NCBI RefSeq assembly: GCF_964355755.1
Contig: NC_092679.1
Coordinates: 10,902,932-10,966,931, forward strand
Reading direction: 5' to 3'
Length of the DNA: 64,000 nucleotides
From: Antedon mediterranea
Taxonomy: Eukaryota > Echinodermata > Crinoidea > Comatulida > Antedonidae
A program made the position numbers and the translations under genes. The notes under the pieces were generated by a model. It saw only the letters and a list, made by a program, of their open reading frames with translations. It had not been told where the DNA came from and ran no database searches. Of the stretch, positions 12,007-22,299 are shown in pieces. How positions within the stretch are numbered: position 1 is the first letter of the stretch; each line of letters starts with the position of its first letter.

Positions 12007-12501
12007 GAATAACTGTTTTATACTTTTAAAATATAACAATTTATTTGAATGTATATAGTGATAAAAATGATCACGCATATACATATACTAAATGCTAGAC
12101 AAAAATATGTGGTCACGCATGTATTTGTTCAAATCCAACAACGAAATTATGCTGCAAATCTGATTAGATCCGATAATGATCGGATGACGAAAAAGATATT
12201 CTTCCAAGATAATAAATGCTCGAAGCGTGCTAGAAATACGAACGGGTTGTTCCCGATAATGTTGGAATGGTCAGAAAAGCCTTCATTAACAAATCAAAGG
12301 CCCGCTTATTTTGAATCGGCATTTATTTATTATATATGCCATCTAGAACACTCTGTCAGAGTTACAGATTAAATTTTTATATTATATTGTTTCATTAAAA
12401 ATCTTTGAAATGCGGCACGATGCGGTACATGAGGAATAACTGTTTTATACTTTTAAAATATAACAATTTATTTGAAAGTAAATAGTGATAAAAATGATCA
12501 C
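12007..12501. repeat. 495-bp segment bounded by 68-bp direct repeats
   Basis: 12007-12074 and 12434-12501 are direct repeats of 68 bp with only a few substitutions, 427 bp apart. The space between holds a 107-codon open frame (12049-12372) with no recognisable domain. The layout could be a very small LTR-type element or a local duplication; no TG...CA ends or TSD were seen. Confidence 0.55.
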
Positions 12502-14040
12502 AAACATAGGCCTACATTATCTCGGGGTGAGACGTTAATATTATGTGCACGGTAAAGAACTCAGTATACACTCTTCGAAAAGAGTATAGCTAGTCTTCTG
12601 GTATAATGTCCAATTCACCACTAGAATTTACTAGTATTTTAATACAAATTAAAATCAAGGTTAAAAAAATAATAAAAAATATAAAGTTAGTAAATTAGAC
12701 AAACAATTACTACGTCCATTCTATTTATGAAACAAGTTAAATTCTTAATGCCAGCAGTGTACGTTTTATAAAGGATTCATTTTAAGTGCCCTTTTGAAAC
12801 GACAGATTAATGTTGGTTTGAAGTTGTTAAACAGTTCAGCGTAATCTTTAAAAACCTTAACCATAAAGTATTGAGAACATCATGAGAACACAACTGAAGT
12901 CTGTAGGCCTAACATCTTTTTAGTATTAAATGTCATTTTCAAGGTACAAACGATTCAAGATATCAGATGTATTATCAACATCTAGTCAGGTTTGTTTAAC
13001 TACAACAAACAGTAAATAACATTCTTTTAAGTATTAAATAATGCATGAGAACACAACTGAAAATCTTTTTTGTATTAAAAAATGTTTTCGAGTTACAAAC
13101 TTGATTCAAGATATATTATCAACATCTAGCCAAACTAATTTTAAATGTGCCAAGGTATGTTTTTATACATACTGAAAGTTAAATGTTTTTGAGGTACAAG
13201 GCCTAAACTCAATAAAATATCATTTGTGAATTTTGTTTAGAAAAAGTACAAACTTTATTACACATGTTTGCAAAATGATTTATATTCTATATGGGGAAAA
13301 ATACAAATTGTCTTTAGATAAAAAAAGGGTATGTTTTGGTATTGAAAATCATAAAACTAATCATGCAATTTATAACTTAATAGTAGGAGGGTAGGCGTTT
13401 ATAATCAGTCAGTACAAAATGAAAATAAACAAGAAATATTTCTTACAAAAAACGCTGCTCGCTTATTGAAAAATATTTTTTATTTCAAATGTTTTTGAAT
13501 GTGTCATTTTATTGTCACATAATAGTTATTTTACCTGAAAAAAATGTAATTTAAAGCAACAAATACTTAAATTGTCTGTCAGACAATGGTTTTGGGGTTT
13601 CTTTTCTTTTTTTATATGTGAATAAATATTATTTTTTTGTTACAGAAGTGAATACTCAATTTCTGTCACTTTAGTTAATTTTATTGCTAAGGTCAAATCT
13701 GGGGGTCACTTCATCACCCTAGATATTTCAATTGTGAAGTATCCTATTACAAACACAAACTTTAATGGACTGTTTCGATAATAATTCAATGAATATCTGA
13801 CAGTGAATATACCAGAAATGCTTAGGGATTTGTAATTTTAGCATGACATGTCCTAATAGACTCTTTCCCAGCCGTTTTTTGGGTCTACTGTAGCAGCTGG
13901 AATCAATAAATCATAGTGGAGTTTCCATTTTCACAAAACTGTCTGTCCTTAGAACTATAACTGCTGCTTGCTTTAGCTTCTGATTGAGTAGTCCTAATGG
14001 GACGTAGCGGGCTAGAGCAGCAGCGTGAAAATACCAAATT
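12502..14040. other. A+T-rich non-coding region
   Basis: No long open frame. Near 12880-13200 short phrases recur (GAGAACACAACTGAA, then TATTATCAACATCTAG), suggesting old local duplications. A scrap of the LINE seen at 5937 recurs near 13440. Confidence 0.5.
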
Positions 14041-14493
14041 ACTAGGAAGTATGAAACAACAGGTATAGACCGGCAGCCCAGAGACATTTGGTTAGATGAG
14101 CTAGGTACAAATATCTGACTATTTAAGTGTGTTGGGGGTCACTTGAAGTCAATGAAAATGGGAGTCTGCCGGGTACCCTCTGCTGCGTCTAGACCGGGGG
14201 GACCCCGAAACGTGCTAAAAATCGGCCCAGGTTAGATGAGAGAGATACCACCTAATTTTAGCACCATGGGATGCCTATTGGCATCCTTATACCAGTATCA
14301 CAAACGACAGACTTTTTCTCTGCTGCAAAAGGCCCGCCAAACCCCCCGAGGGAGGGCCTAAAATGGGGTTAGCATAGATGAGTGAGGTATCACTCAAAAT
14401 TAATTCCAAATGAACAAGTTGTGTTCATACAATACTAAATGGATAACAACAGACTAATTGTCTGCTGCACCGCAAGTGCCAGACACCCTAAAG

Positions 14494-14870
14494 TTAGACT
14501 AGAGACCCCCTTCCCCCAACTAGCCCAGCTTAGATATTGTAGATACCACCAGCAACCAATATTATATGATTTAGCACATTGTAAGCAATACCAAATGACC
14601 TATTACAGACTATCTGTACACTGCCTTGGCCCTGGCAGACCCCTCTAAAGTTCGACTAGAGACCCTCCTTTCCCCAACTATCCCAGCAGATATTGTAGAT
14701 ACCACCAGCAACCAATGTTATATGATTTAGCACATTGTAAGCAATACCAAATGACCTATTACAGACTATCTGTACACTGCCTTGGCACTGGCAGACCCCT
14801 CTAAAGTTCGACTGGAGACTCCATTTACCCCAAGTATGGCCTAGCTTAGATATTGTGATACCACCAGCAG
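14494..14870. repeat. 157-bp tandem repeat, block 1 (about 2.4 units)
   Basis: Unit starts at GACTAGAGAC fall at 14497 and 14654, with the variant GACTGGAGAC at 14810 (periods 157 and 156). Each unit contains TAGATATTGTAGATACCACC. Sequence from 14040 to 14490 has weaker matches (GACCGGGGGGACCCC, then TTAGATGAGAGAGATACCAC) that look like older diverged units. Confidence 0.8.
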
Positions 14871-15316
14871 AAAAGAAAACACCATGTTTAATTGAATAAA
14901 GTTTAACTTTAATCGAACTAACACAAAACAATTGAAAATATATCACATCAATGACGATAAAATGACCATTACCATTTTAAAGGGGAAAATAGTTTAAGAG
15001 TTTCACTTCAAACTTATATAGGCTAAGCCAAATATAAACAAGTACGGATTCGAATTTTGAATTTTGAATTTTTCAAAAGCTGGCGAGCAGTCTTAAAGTA
15101 ACAAGTAAACTGAAATTGCATTTACTCGAGAACTACTTGTCAAAAAAACTTCATTTTTGAACAAGAGGCAAGAGTTATAATTTCTGATTTGTAATTTTAA
15201 AACATAATTTGATTTAATGGGCACGTTTTTTGATGCGAGTAGTTTAAAAAACATATTTCTTTTCAAATTCACTCGTTTGATTTTCTCGTTGCTGTTCTAT
15301 TGTTAGTCAATAGACT

Positions 15317-15694
15317 AAAGTTAGACTAGAGACCCCCTTCCCCCAACTAGCCCAGCTTAGATATTGTAGATACCACCAGCAACCAATATTATATGATTTA
15401 GCACATTGTAAGCAATACCAAATGACCTATTACAGACTATTTGTACACTGTCTTGGCCCTGGCAGACCCCTCTAAAGTTCGACTAGAGACCCCCCTTTCC
15501 CCAACTATCCCAGCAGATATTGTAGATACCACCAGCAACCAATGTTATATGATTTAGCACATTGTAAGCAATACCAAATGACCTATTACAGACTATCTGT
15601 ACACTGCCTTGGCACTGGCAGACCCCTCTAAAGTTCGACTGGAGACTCCATTTACCCCAAGTATGGCCTAGCTTAGATATTGTAGATACCACCA
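15317..15694. repeat. 157-bp tandem repeat, block 2, near copy of block 1
   Basis: Unit starts at 15324, 15481 and 15638, exactly 157 bp apart. The order of unit variants is the same as in block 1, so the whole 370-bp block was duplicated. About 450 bp of unrelated A+T-rich sequence (14871-15316) lies between. Confidence 0.8.
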
Positions 15695-15899
15695 TTTAAA
15701 TGACATTATGCTGGATAATACTATAATCTTAAACTATGTTTACAAATTGTCATTTTTTAAGGCACACATCTTTCTCATCATACTGACCTGTAAAATAAAA
15801 ACAAAAATCAATTATTAATATAGGCCTAATAATAATAATAAATATTCATCGACCAAAGTAAAAATAATCTAGATCGTATAACATCATTTTATCGCGACC

Positions 15900-16384
15900 A
15901 AAATTAAACGCGACCGATTTCGAACGCGACTGATATCATCGTAAAACTCCGGCGGGGTTTCCCCATCTTCAGATGGTGCGTTGTAGTGCGACAACGGCGG
16001 AGTAATTCCGGGGGTTTCCCTTTGGTAAGCTAGCACATTAGTGCGACCGCGGAGTGATTAGTCGGTGTTTCCTCTCTAATGATGGGGGTGCGTGCCGATC
16101 GTGTGATCTGAGACTACACGTTCCGTGTTATTTTGTGCATCATTGCGACATTTTACGCACTTGTAAACTATTTTTTAACGTTTTGGGGCGACTTTGCGAT
16201 AGGGCGACTTTGCGATAGGGCGACTTTGCGATGGGGCGACTTTGCGTTGGGGCGACTTTGCGTTGGGGCGACTGTGCGATGGGGCGACTTTGTCGGGGCG
16301 ACTGTGTCGGGGCGACTTTGCGATGGGGCGACTTTGCGATGGGGCGACTTTGTATGGGGCGACTTTGCGATATGGGGCGACTTG
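15900..16384 (+). promoter_or_regulatory. probable 5' UTR/promoter region of the 2A LINE, with tandem repeats
   Basis: About 15940-16110 holds three degenerate ~58-bp units sharing (G)CGGAGT/GGGTTTCC words. 16185-16384 is a minisatellite of about 13 copies of the 16-mer GGGGCGACTTTGCGAT. It lies directly upstream of the LINE coding region on the same strand. Tandem promoter monomers are common in LINE 5' UTRs, so the promoter role is inferred from position. The open frames across the minisatellite are products of the repeat and are not called genes. Confidence 0.55.
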
Positions 16385-16400
16385 ACTAGCATCCGTCAAC

Positions 16401-16505
16401 ATGATGTGTTCGACCGGGCTACGTGTGCCGCTACTTCTTTTGAACTTATTTCTTGGCCTCTATTTTTCAAGTTTTAATATGGGATTTTCATCCAGAAATC
16501 AATGA
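16401..16505 (+). other. possible hydrophobic leader just upstream of the 2A ORF
   Basis: The ATGs at 16401 and 16404 open a 34-codon frame starting MMCSTGLRVPLLLLNLFL, hydrophobic like a signal peptide, with a stop at 16503. The 2A-bearing frame that follows (from 16540) is in a different frame and has no ATG of its own. This could be the displaced original N-terminus. Weakly supported. Confidence 0.3.
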
Positions 16506-16539
16506 CTAAGGCCAGTCGATGGATACTCTGAGCCGGTAA

Positions 16540-16846
16540 GCTGCAACATTCCTAGCACCGTTGTATGTAAATGTTGGAATTTGTATCTATGCGGTCAAAG
16601 CAGTACGACTACGAGTGTTGTTGCATTCCAACGTAGCAGCAGACAGTCAAGGAAGACTCTACAGTGCACCACGTTTGCTCTATTCTAATTCTACTGTTAC
16701 ATTCTGTATTCTTTTAAGTGGCGATGTTGAATCGAATCCAGGTCCAGGTAATACTCAGACATCTTCAGTTAAGGTATACTATCAAAACATACGTAGCCTG
16801 AAGAATAAAATGGACGTATACAACTCAGATCTGAATGTACACCTAA
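16540..16846 (+). pseudogene. N-terminus of CR1/L2-like LINE ORF with 2A-like peptide and start of endonuclease
   Basis: This frame has no ATG start. It encodes ILLSGDVESNPGP at 16708-16746, the canonical 2A/stop-carry-on signature D-V-E-x-N-P-G-P with its hydrophobic lead-in. It continues VKVYYQNIRSLKNK, the first conserved motif of the apurinic-type endonuclease domain of CR1-like LINEs. The frame is broken at 16846 by a transposon and resumes in phase at 19928. A 2A motif ahead of the endonuclease is known from sea urchin and other marine LINEs. There it causes ribosome skipping, separating a short N-terminal peptide from the EN-RT protein. Confidence 0.85.
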
Positions 16847-19800
16847 GGCCAAATAAAAAAAAAATACTTGTTAAGCGTCACACCCTCATAAATTTTCAGG
16901 GGCGGGGGGACGGTTTTTTTTTTTTTTTTTTTTTACTTTTTATGGAGGTATAATTTTGCGCGATGGACGTTTTGGCCCACTTTTTTTTAGGACGAAACGT
17001 CAAACTTTTAAAATGCGAAACAGAACAAAATTGACTATGTATGAAATATTATTGCTTATGACAAAATTGAGTTTTGTATTGTTTATATCCAGACGTAATT
17101 AAAACATTAAATTTAATTGCCACCGAGCGAAATTGTAGGCCCTAGGCTAATCCGTCCAAGCTGCCACCCCCGCCTCACTCATCGGCGGCCATGGTCCCAG
17201 TGGTGGCGCCAGCGGGGGGGCTACGGGGGCTCTAGCCCCCTCGTCGGGGAGCCTAGCCCCCCCGTCGGGGAACACGGGTACTTTTTGTCGGGGAATATAA
17301 TATACAGTAAAAAACGTTCGCGTTCACTTCATGCTTCAGCGCCTAGAAAACCACGACGTTCCATTGACCGTGAGAGTACGTCAGAGGGCTATTATGCACT
17401 TTTATGCATTCATTTATTGCCAGCGATCTAACTTACTACTAAACATTAGCTAGGTACGCACTTGTCTGGCGGTATCCCTTTGTACGAATCGTTCAACGTT
17501 GGGTCGAGACGCGTGATATCAAGTTCCATACAGGGACCAAAATGTGTAATGTAGTTATTTTCCAGGCGAAGTTTACCGACGGTTACCGAAGGGAACACGG
17601 GTACTTTTTGTCGGGGAATATAATATACAGTAAAAAGCGTTCGCGTTCACTTCGTAGCTAGCTTCAGCGCCTAGAAAACCGCGACGTTTCATTGACCGTG
17701 AGAGTAGGCCTACGTCAGAGTGATATTATGCACTTTATATGCATTCATTATTGCCAGCGACCTAACTTACTACTAAACAATAGCTAGGTTCGCACTTGTC
17801 TGGCGGTATCCCTTTGTACGAATCGTTCAACGTTGGGTCGAGACGCGTAATATCATGTTCCATCCAGGGACCAAAATGTGTAATGTAGTTATTTTCCAGG
17901 CGAAGTTTACCGACGGTTACCGAAGGGAACACGGGTACTTTTTGTCGGGGAATATAATATACAGTAAAAAGCGTTCGCGTTCACTTCGTAGCTAGCTTCA
18001 GCGCCTAGAAAACCGCGACGTTTCATTGACCGTGAGAGTACGTACGTCAGAGTGATATTATGCACTTTATATGCATTCATTATTGCCAGCGACCTAACTT
18101 ACTACTAAACAATAGCTAGGTTCGCACTTGTCTGGCGGTATCCCTTTGTACGAATCGTTCAACGTTGGGTCGAGACGCGTAATATCATGTTCCATCCAGG
18201 GACCAAAATGTGTACTGTATAGTTATTTTCCAGGCGAAGTTTACTGACGGTTACGTCGTGTACTGCGTCGACGTACGCTACACTACAGCAAAAACGAATT
18301 ATGTTAATTGTTCGTATGTTCACCAATTTTTTAATTTACAAGTAACCTTCTGTACCGTGGGGCACCTAAAATAAATTTTTCATCCATTACTAAACAAAAA
18401 AACATGCCATTTTCTTATTATAGCTAAGTTATTACATTTTCAATGTCCTGTATGTCATGAATTTCTCACCACTCGGAAGTCCAGATAAACAGTTTCTTAG
18501 CTCAGCCCCAACAATAAAGCTGGTCATATTTCGAAGTACAAGAAGTGCATTTTCCGCGACCTAACATCTCTATTTTTCAAAAATTTCTTAGCTCAGTCAC
18601 AACCATGATAGGGACTATTTTGTTTCATGTTTTGAAGTATATTAAGTCCAATTTCCGGGACCTCCAACTCTATTTTTCTAAATTTTCTTTGAACTTTTAT
18701 TTTTTAAATTGAAAAATATGGATTGAAACAGTCATCGCGCATCGTTTTTTTGCACGCAGTATTTTATTTATGCATTATAAAAAATGGAAAAAATGGCTAC
18801 CCTAAATCTGATTAAAATGACCTCAAATAACGCTAGAACGCGTTGCTTCCGGGGGCTTCGCCCCCTGGACCCCCACCGGGGGCCCTTGGCGGCCCCCTGG
18901 CCCCCAGCCTAGTGATGCTCGCTTCGCTCGCATAGCCCCCTCGTCGGGGAATGTAGCCCCCGCGTCGGGAAGATCCTGGCGCCACCCCTGCATGGTCCGC
19001 CGTCTCTCGCTCGACTCATCTATCCAGGAAATTCCCTATCGCGAGAAGCATGATGTTGGTCTCAATAATACTAAATTATAGTGGGCTGATTTTGAAAACA
19101 GCTTACGGCATTTCTTAAGTGAATTTTTATTCAACGTATTCATTCTTCTTTGATGAATCCGTTGCCAATTGCTGTGTAAATCAGTATTTAAAGTTGTGAT
19201 GCGAAAAGTGTGTGTAATTATTCCACAGGTAAACCAGGCATAATAAAACGCATCGTATCGCCGGGCCCATCGCCCAACAGGACCTCGTGGTGTGCCGATC
19301 TCGAGCGCGAGATCATGGTAAACAAAATTGGTAGAGTCCATTATGTATGGGGTGTTTCCTATTTACGAACCTATAAAAAACGCGTTTCGACCACTGTGTA
19401 GGCAAAATATTTATTTCAGTAATCCCTAAATTGATAATCGTGTATTCTGTAATCACGTGACTGATGATGTAATCCTCAGCGACGTACTAAATGCACGTGA
19501 TTTAATGTGTTGGGGAAAAAGCTTGCTGTTTACCACACATGATTCGCGGTGCTATTCGCGTTTCCTTGACGTAAATCGGCGGCGTGTAAATGAAACAATT
19601 GTTTTCACCAAATTGCCGTTGTCGACATAGAGCGATCGGTGGCTAGCTAGCGTGGCTAAGCTAAGAAGTACGTATTTTTCAAAAATTACACCAGCCTAGC
19701 AAACATTTGCTAGTTTTGAAATTTTCAACTAGCAATTATGAATAATCTACTAGCAAAATGCTAGTTTGCTAGCGCGAATTTTGAGCCCTGCTCTAGAGCT

Positions 19801-19927
19801 GGGCCGGGCCGCTAAACTTTCCGTTGTATAGGCCTATGGGTAAAAAAAAAATAAAAATAAAAAGAGAGGCGGCTGGATAATCAGGAGCGGGCGGTGACGC
19901 TTAACAAGTATGTTTTTTTATTTGGCC
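16847..19927. mobile_element. PIF/Harbinger-like non-autonomous TIR element (TSD TAA), hosting a hAT-like copy
   Basis: The ends are inverted over about 38 bp: left GGCCAAATAAAAAAA with TACTTGTTAAGCGTCAC, and right the same in reverse complement at 19890-19927. Flanking TAA at 16844-16846 and 19928-19930 fits the 3-bp target of PIF/Harbinger. Removing the element and one TAA rejoins the LINE endonuclease in frame. Without the nested hAT-like element it is about 1.28 kb. No transposase was recognised in 18999-19890. Confidence 0.85.
17198..18990. mobile_element. hAT-like non-autonomous element, copy 1 (TSD CATGGTCC)
   Basis: Left end CAGTGGTGGCGCCAG; right end reverse-complements to CAGGGGTGGCGCCAG. 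The perfect 8-bp TSD CATGGTCC lies at 17190-17197 and 18991-18998, as expected for hAT. Inside are three tandem units of about 323-334 bp starting at 17271, 17594 and 17928, and a GC-rich right end with GCTCGCTTCGCTCGC. Compared with copy 2 it has one extra internal unit and lacks about 130 bp near 18487. No transposase. Confidence 0.92.
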
Positions 19928-20075
19928 TAATTCAGAGCAATTTGGATATTGTCGCACTTACGGAAACTGAACTTTCCGTTTCTAATTACACATTATTTCG
20001 ATGCGATAGAGATACTGATAAACGCGGTGGTGGTATCCTGATGCTAGTGAATAACAAATTTACCTGTAACCGAGT
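19928..20075 (+). pseudogene. endonuclease segment of the 2A LINE (middle)
   Basis: Encodes LDIVALTETELS and KRGGGILMLVN, the second and third conserved motifs of a CR1-like endonuclease, in phase with 16540-16846. The catalytic Glu of the LTET motif is present. It ends at the GAGT target site of the next transposon. Confidence 0.85.
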
Positions 20076-22259
20076 CAGTGGGAAAGCCACTTCGCGTTTT
20101 GACCGTTAAATCGTGTAAAATCGACTTACTTCCGCATTGACGATTTTGAAGCGCCACCTATCGTTGAAAACTGAAACCACGATTTTTCGTCGCCTAGCAA
20201 ATAAGTGCTGTTTTATTTTAAGCTCTCAAGAATATTTAAGAACCGCCCAACATTACCTATTATGGTAAAAGCATTTCCTAATAAGTATAATTGAATAACC
20301 AATCGGTTTTCTTCAAAGAAACCGAAGCTAATACAATACATTCGGCGACAGAAGTCGGGACTCGTGAAATTTATAAATGTGGTACGATTTGACTACTGTT
20401 TTGTTGTCCATTTTCTGAATAGTTGGAGGTGCATCCCAACAAATTAAAAAAATTGTAATCAATTGTTTTATCAAGAATAATATTAGTTTAATCGAGTATG
20501 ATATATTTCTATCCTGTTCAAAATGTGTTGGTGTATTCTCAGGCCTCGAAAGGTAGGTACATTTTCTAGCTGTGAGCGTGGTTTCGGCAACGCGAGACAC
20601 GTGTGTCAGTATAGGCGATAGCGAGACGTGTGTTGGTACTGTGTTGATGCTGATCCGATAGTCGTTAAGTTGTACTGATTACGAGTATCATTGGTCCTGG
20701 CCGGCCTAGCCTGGTGATCTGATCCCCCCCCCCCCAAAAAATACTTTTTTTCAATCAGTATTAATATTATTTTATTTTTCATTTATTATTTGATTTATTA
20801 GGCTCAATAGATGCCTAGCTAGGCTACTAGTAGGCCTAGGCTAGATTATATAAATAATAATAGTAATTACTATAATTTAATTAATAAAATACAGCTTCCA
20901 TTTGCCTTACTTTTATGTCATCATATAATATTATAATTATATATACAACCAGGACATTAACATTTTTTTAAAATAATATTTATTATTTTTTCTGACACTT
21001 TCAGGAATCGTTGATGATGCAGAGTTCTTTGTCTTTGTGACTTCAAACTGAGAGTGAAGTGGATAAAAAGATGACACCGGTACCTACCGACATTGTCATA
21101 CCCAAACTATAATTTAATTATTTAAAACAAAATGTTGAATTACAAATATATATGTATGTTGCAGAGGATTTAGATGAATTACAATACAAATATTTATGTT
21201 GAATGCAAACCTACTACACTATACTCTGTAAATGATGTTATTGTCATGTGGTAGACCTTAAAAATTGAATATTTATTGTATGTTAGGCCTATTTTATATT
21301 TTAATAATACTCTATTAGTTTAATATTACTATTAATTTATATTATACAGTACTAGGCCCCTAGGCCTAGTTTGTACATGTTTTTACCCCAAAAAAATGAA
21401 TAAATAATTTGTTATTCAATCTAATTGCTTGTTTGTTCATCAATAACAAAACAATTGTAAGCAAGTATATAACAGTTCTTGTTAGCCGCTTATTTCAGGT
21501 CATATTATTAATATTAGCTAGGCCCGACGCGCCCGATCACAACGTCACTAAGTGACTTTCCGCCCCTGGAACAATCGCTCGCTAATAGGGCTAGGCCTCG
21601 GACTCGTATAAAAGCTATTATAATAGTTATGATAAATATTCCTCAACTAAAATGTTTACTGTGATAAATAAACAAGTAATAATATACGTTGTATTGGAAT
21701 GTATTTATTTATATGAATTCTTATACGCGGACAATTATAAACATCGCGTATATCGTTCGCTATAAATAAATTCATAAACACGATGACGATGTGTTTACAA
21801 AATGGCGGTTTCGCTAGTTTTCGATGGAACAAATAGTGGTACCTTTAGTTTGAATAGTCGGAGCTGCATCCCAACCACCGAATTTTGTATCTTAATATCG
21901 TATTCTGTAGATTATTAATTTTTCTAACAGGGATTTTAAATTCAGGACTGTTCAATTTTTCTAAATATTTTATTTTAATGATTTTCTAGGGTACAATTTC
22001 GGAAAAAAGACATTGGTTGATTTTGCCGTTAAATTACAGATTATCGTTTTGTTCAAATACATTTAATTTTACATGACAATATATTAAAACCATTTATGAA
22101 TTTATTTCACAAACAACATTTTTCCGATAATCAACTAAATTTACAAATATTGTGTTTTTCCAACACCCTAAAATTTAGCCATTTTGAACTAAATTAGAAA
22201 AGTAGGGCGCCCTCTCCGAGTCGAAATTTGACACGATTTGTCGACTGGCTGTCCCACTG
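20076..22259. mobile_element. 2184-bp TIR element with 4-bp TSD (GAGT), superfamily unknown
   Basis: Left end CAGTGGGAAAGCCA; right end reverse-complements to CAGTGGGACAGCCA, with weaker inverted similarity for about 50 bp (both arms contain AAATCGTGT). GAGT flanks it at 20072-20075 and 22260-22263. Excision at these points keeps the LINE endonuclease frame, which supports the boundaries. The interior is A+T-rich with no recognisable transposase; two near-copies of GAATAGT(T/C)GGAG(G/C)TGCATCCCAAC lie near 20416 and 21855. A 4-bp target is unusual, so the class is left open. Confidence 0.72.
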
Positions 22260-22299
22260 GAGTGGAACGCCTAGAAAGTGATTCAACGGAGTTCATGTG
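22260..22299 (+). pseudogene. short endonuclease segment of the 2A LINE between two transposons
   Basis: Forty bases that read VERLESDSTEF, a conserved strand of the endonuclease domain, in phase with the pieces before and after. It ends in the hAT target TTCATGTG. Confidence 0.75.

Noticed and set aside
12049-12372. 107-codon ORF as a gene
   Set aside because: No recognisable motif, A+T-rich composition; kept only as content of the direct-repeat segment.
16133-16477. Genes across the 16-bp minisatellite
   Set aside because: Open frames occur in several frames and both strands because the repeat lacks stops; low complexity.
17117-17431. Gene at the left part of the hAT-like element
   Set aside because: It crosses the TSD and TIR and consists of GC-rich repeat sequence.
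19036-19341. Possible transposase fragment in the PIF/Harbinger-like element
   Set aside because: The minus-strand frame shows no DDE or other Harbinger motif that I can recognise.
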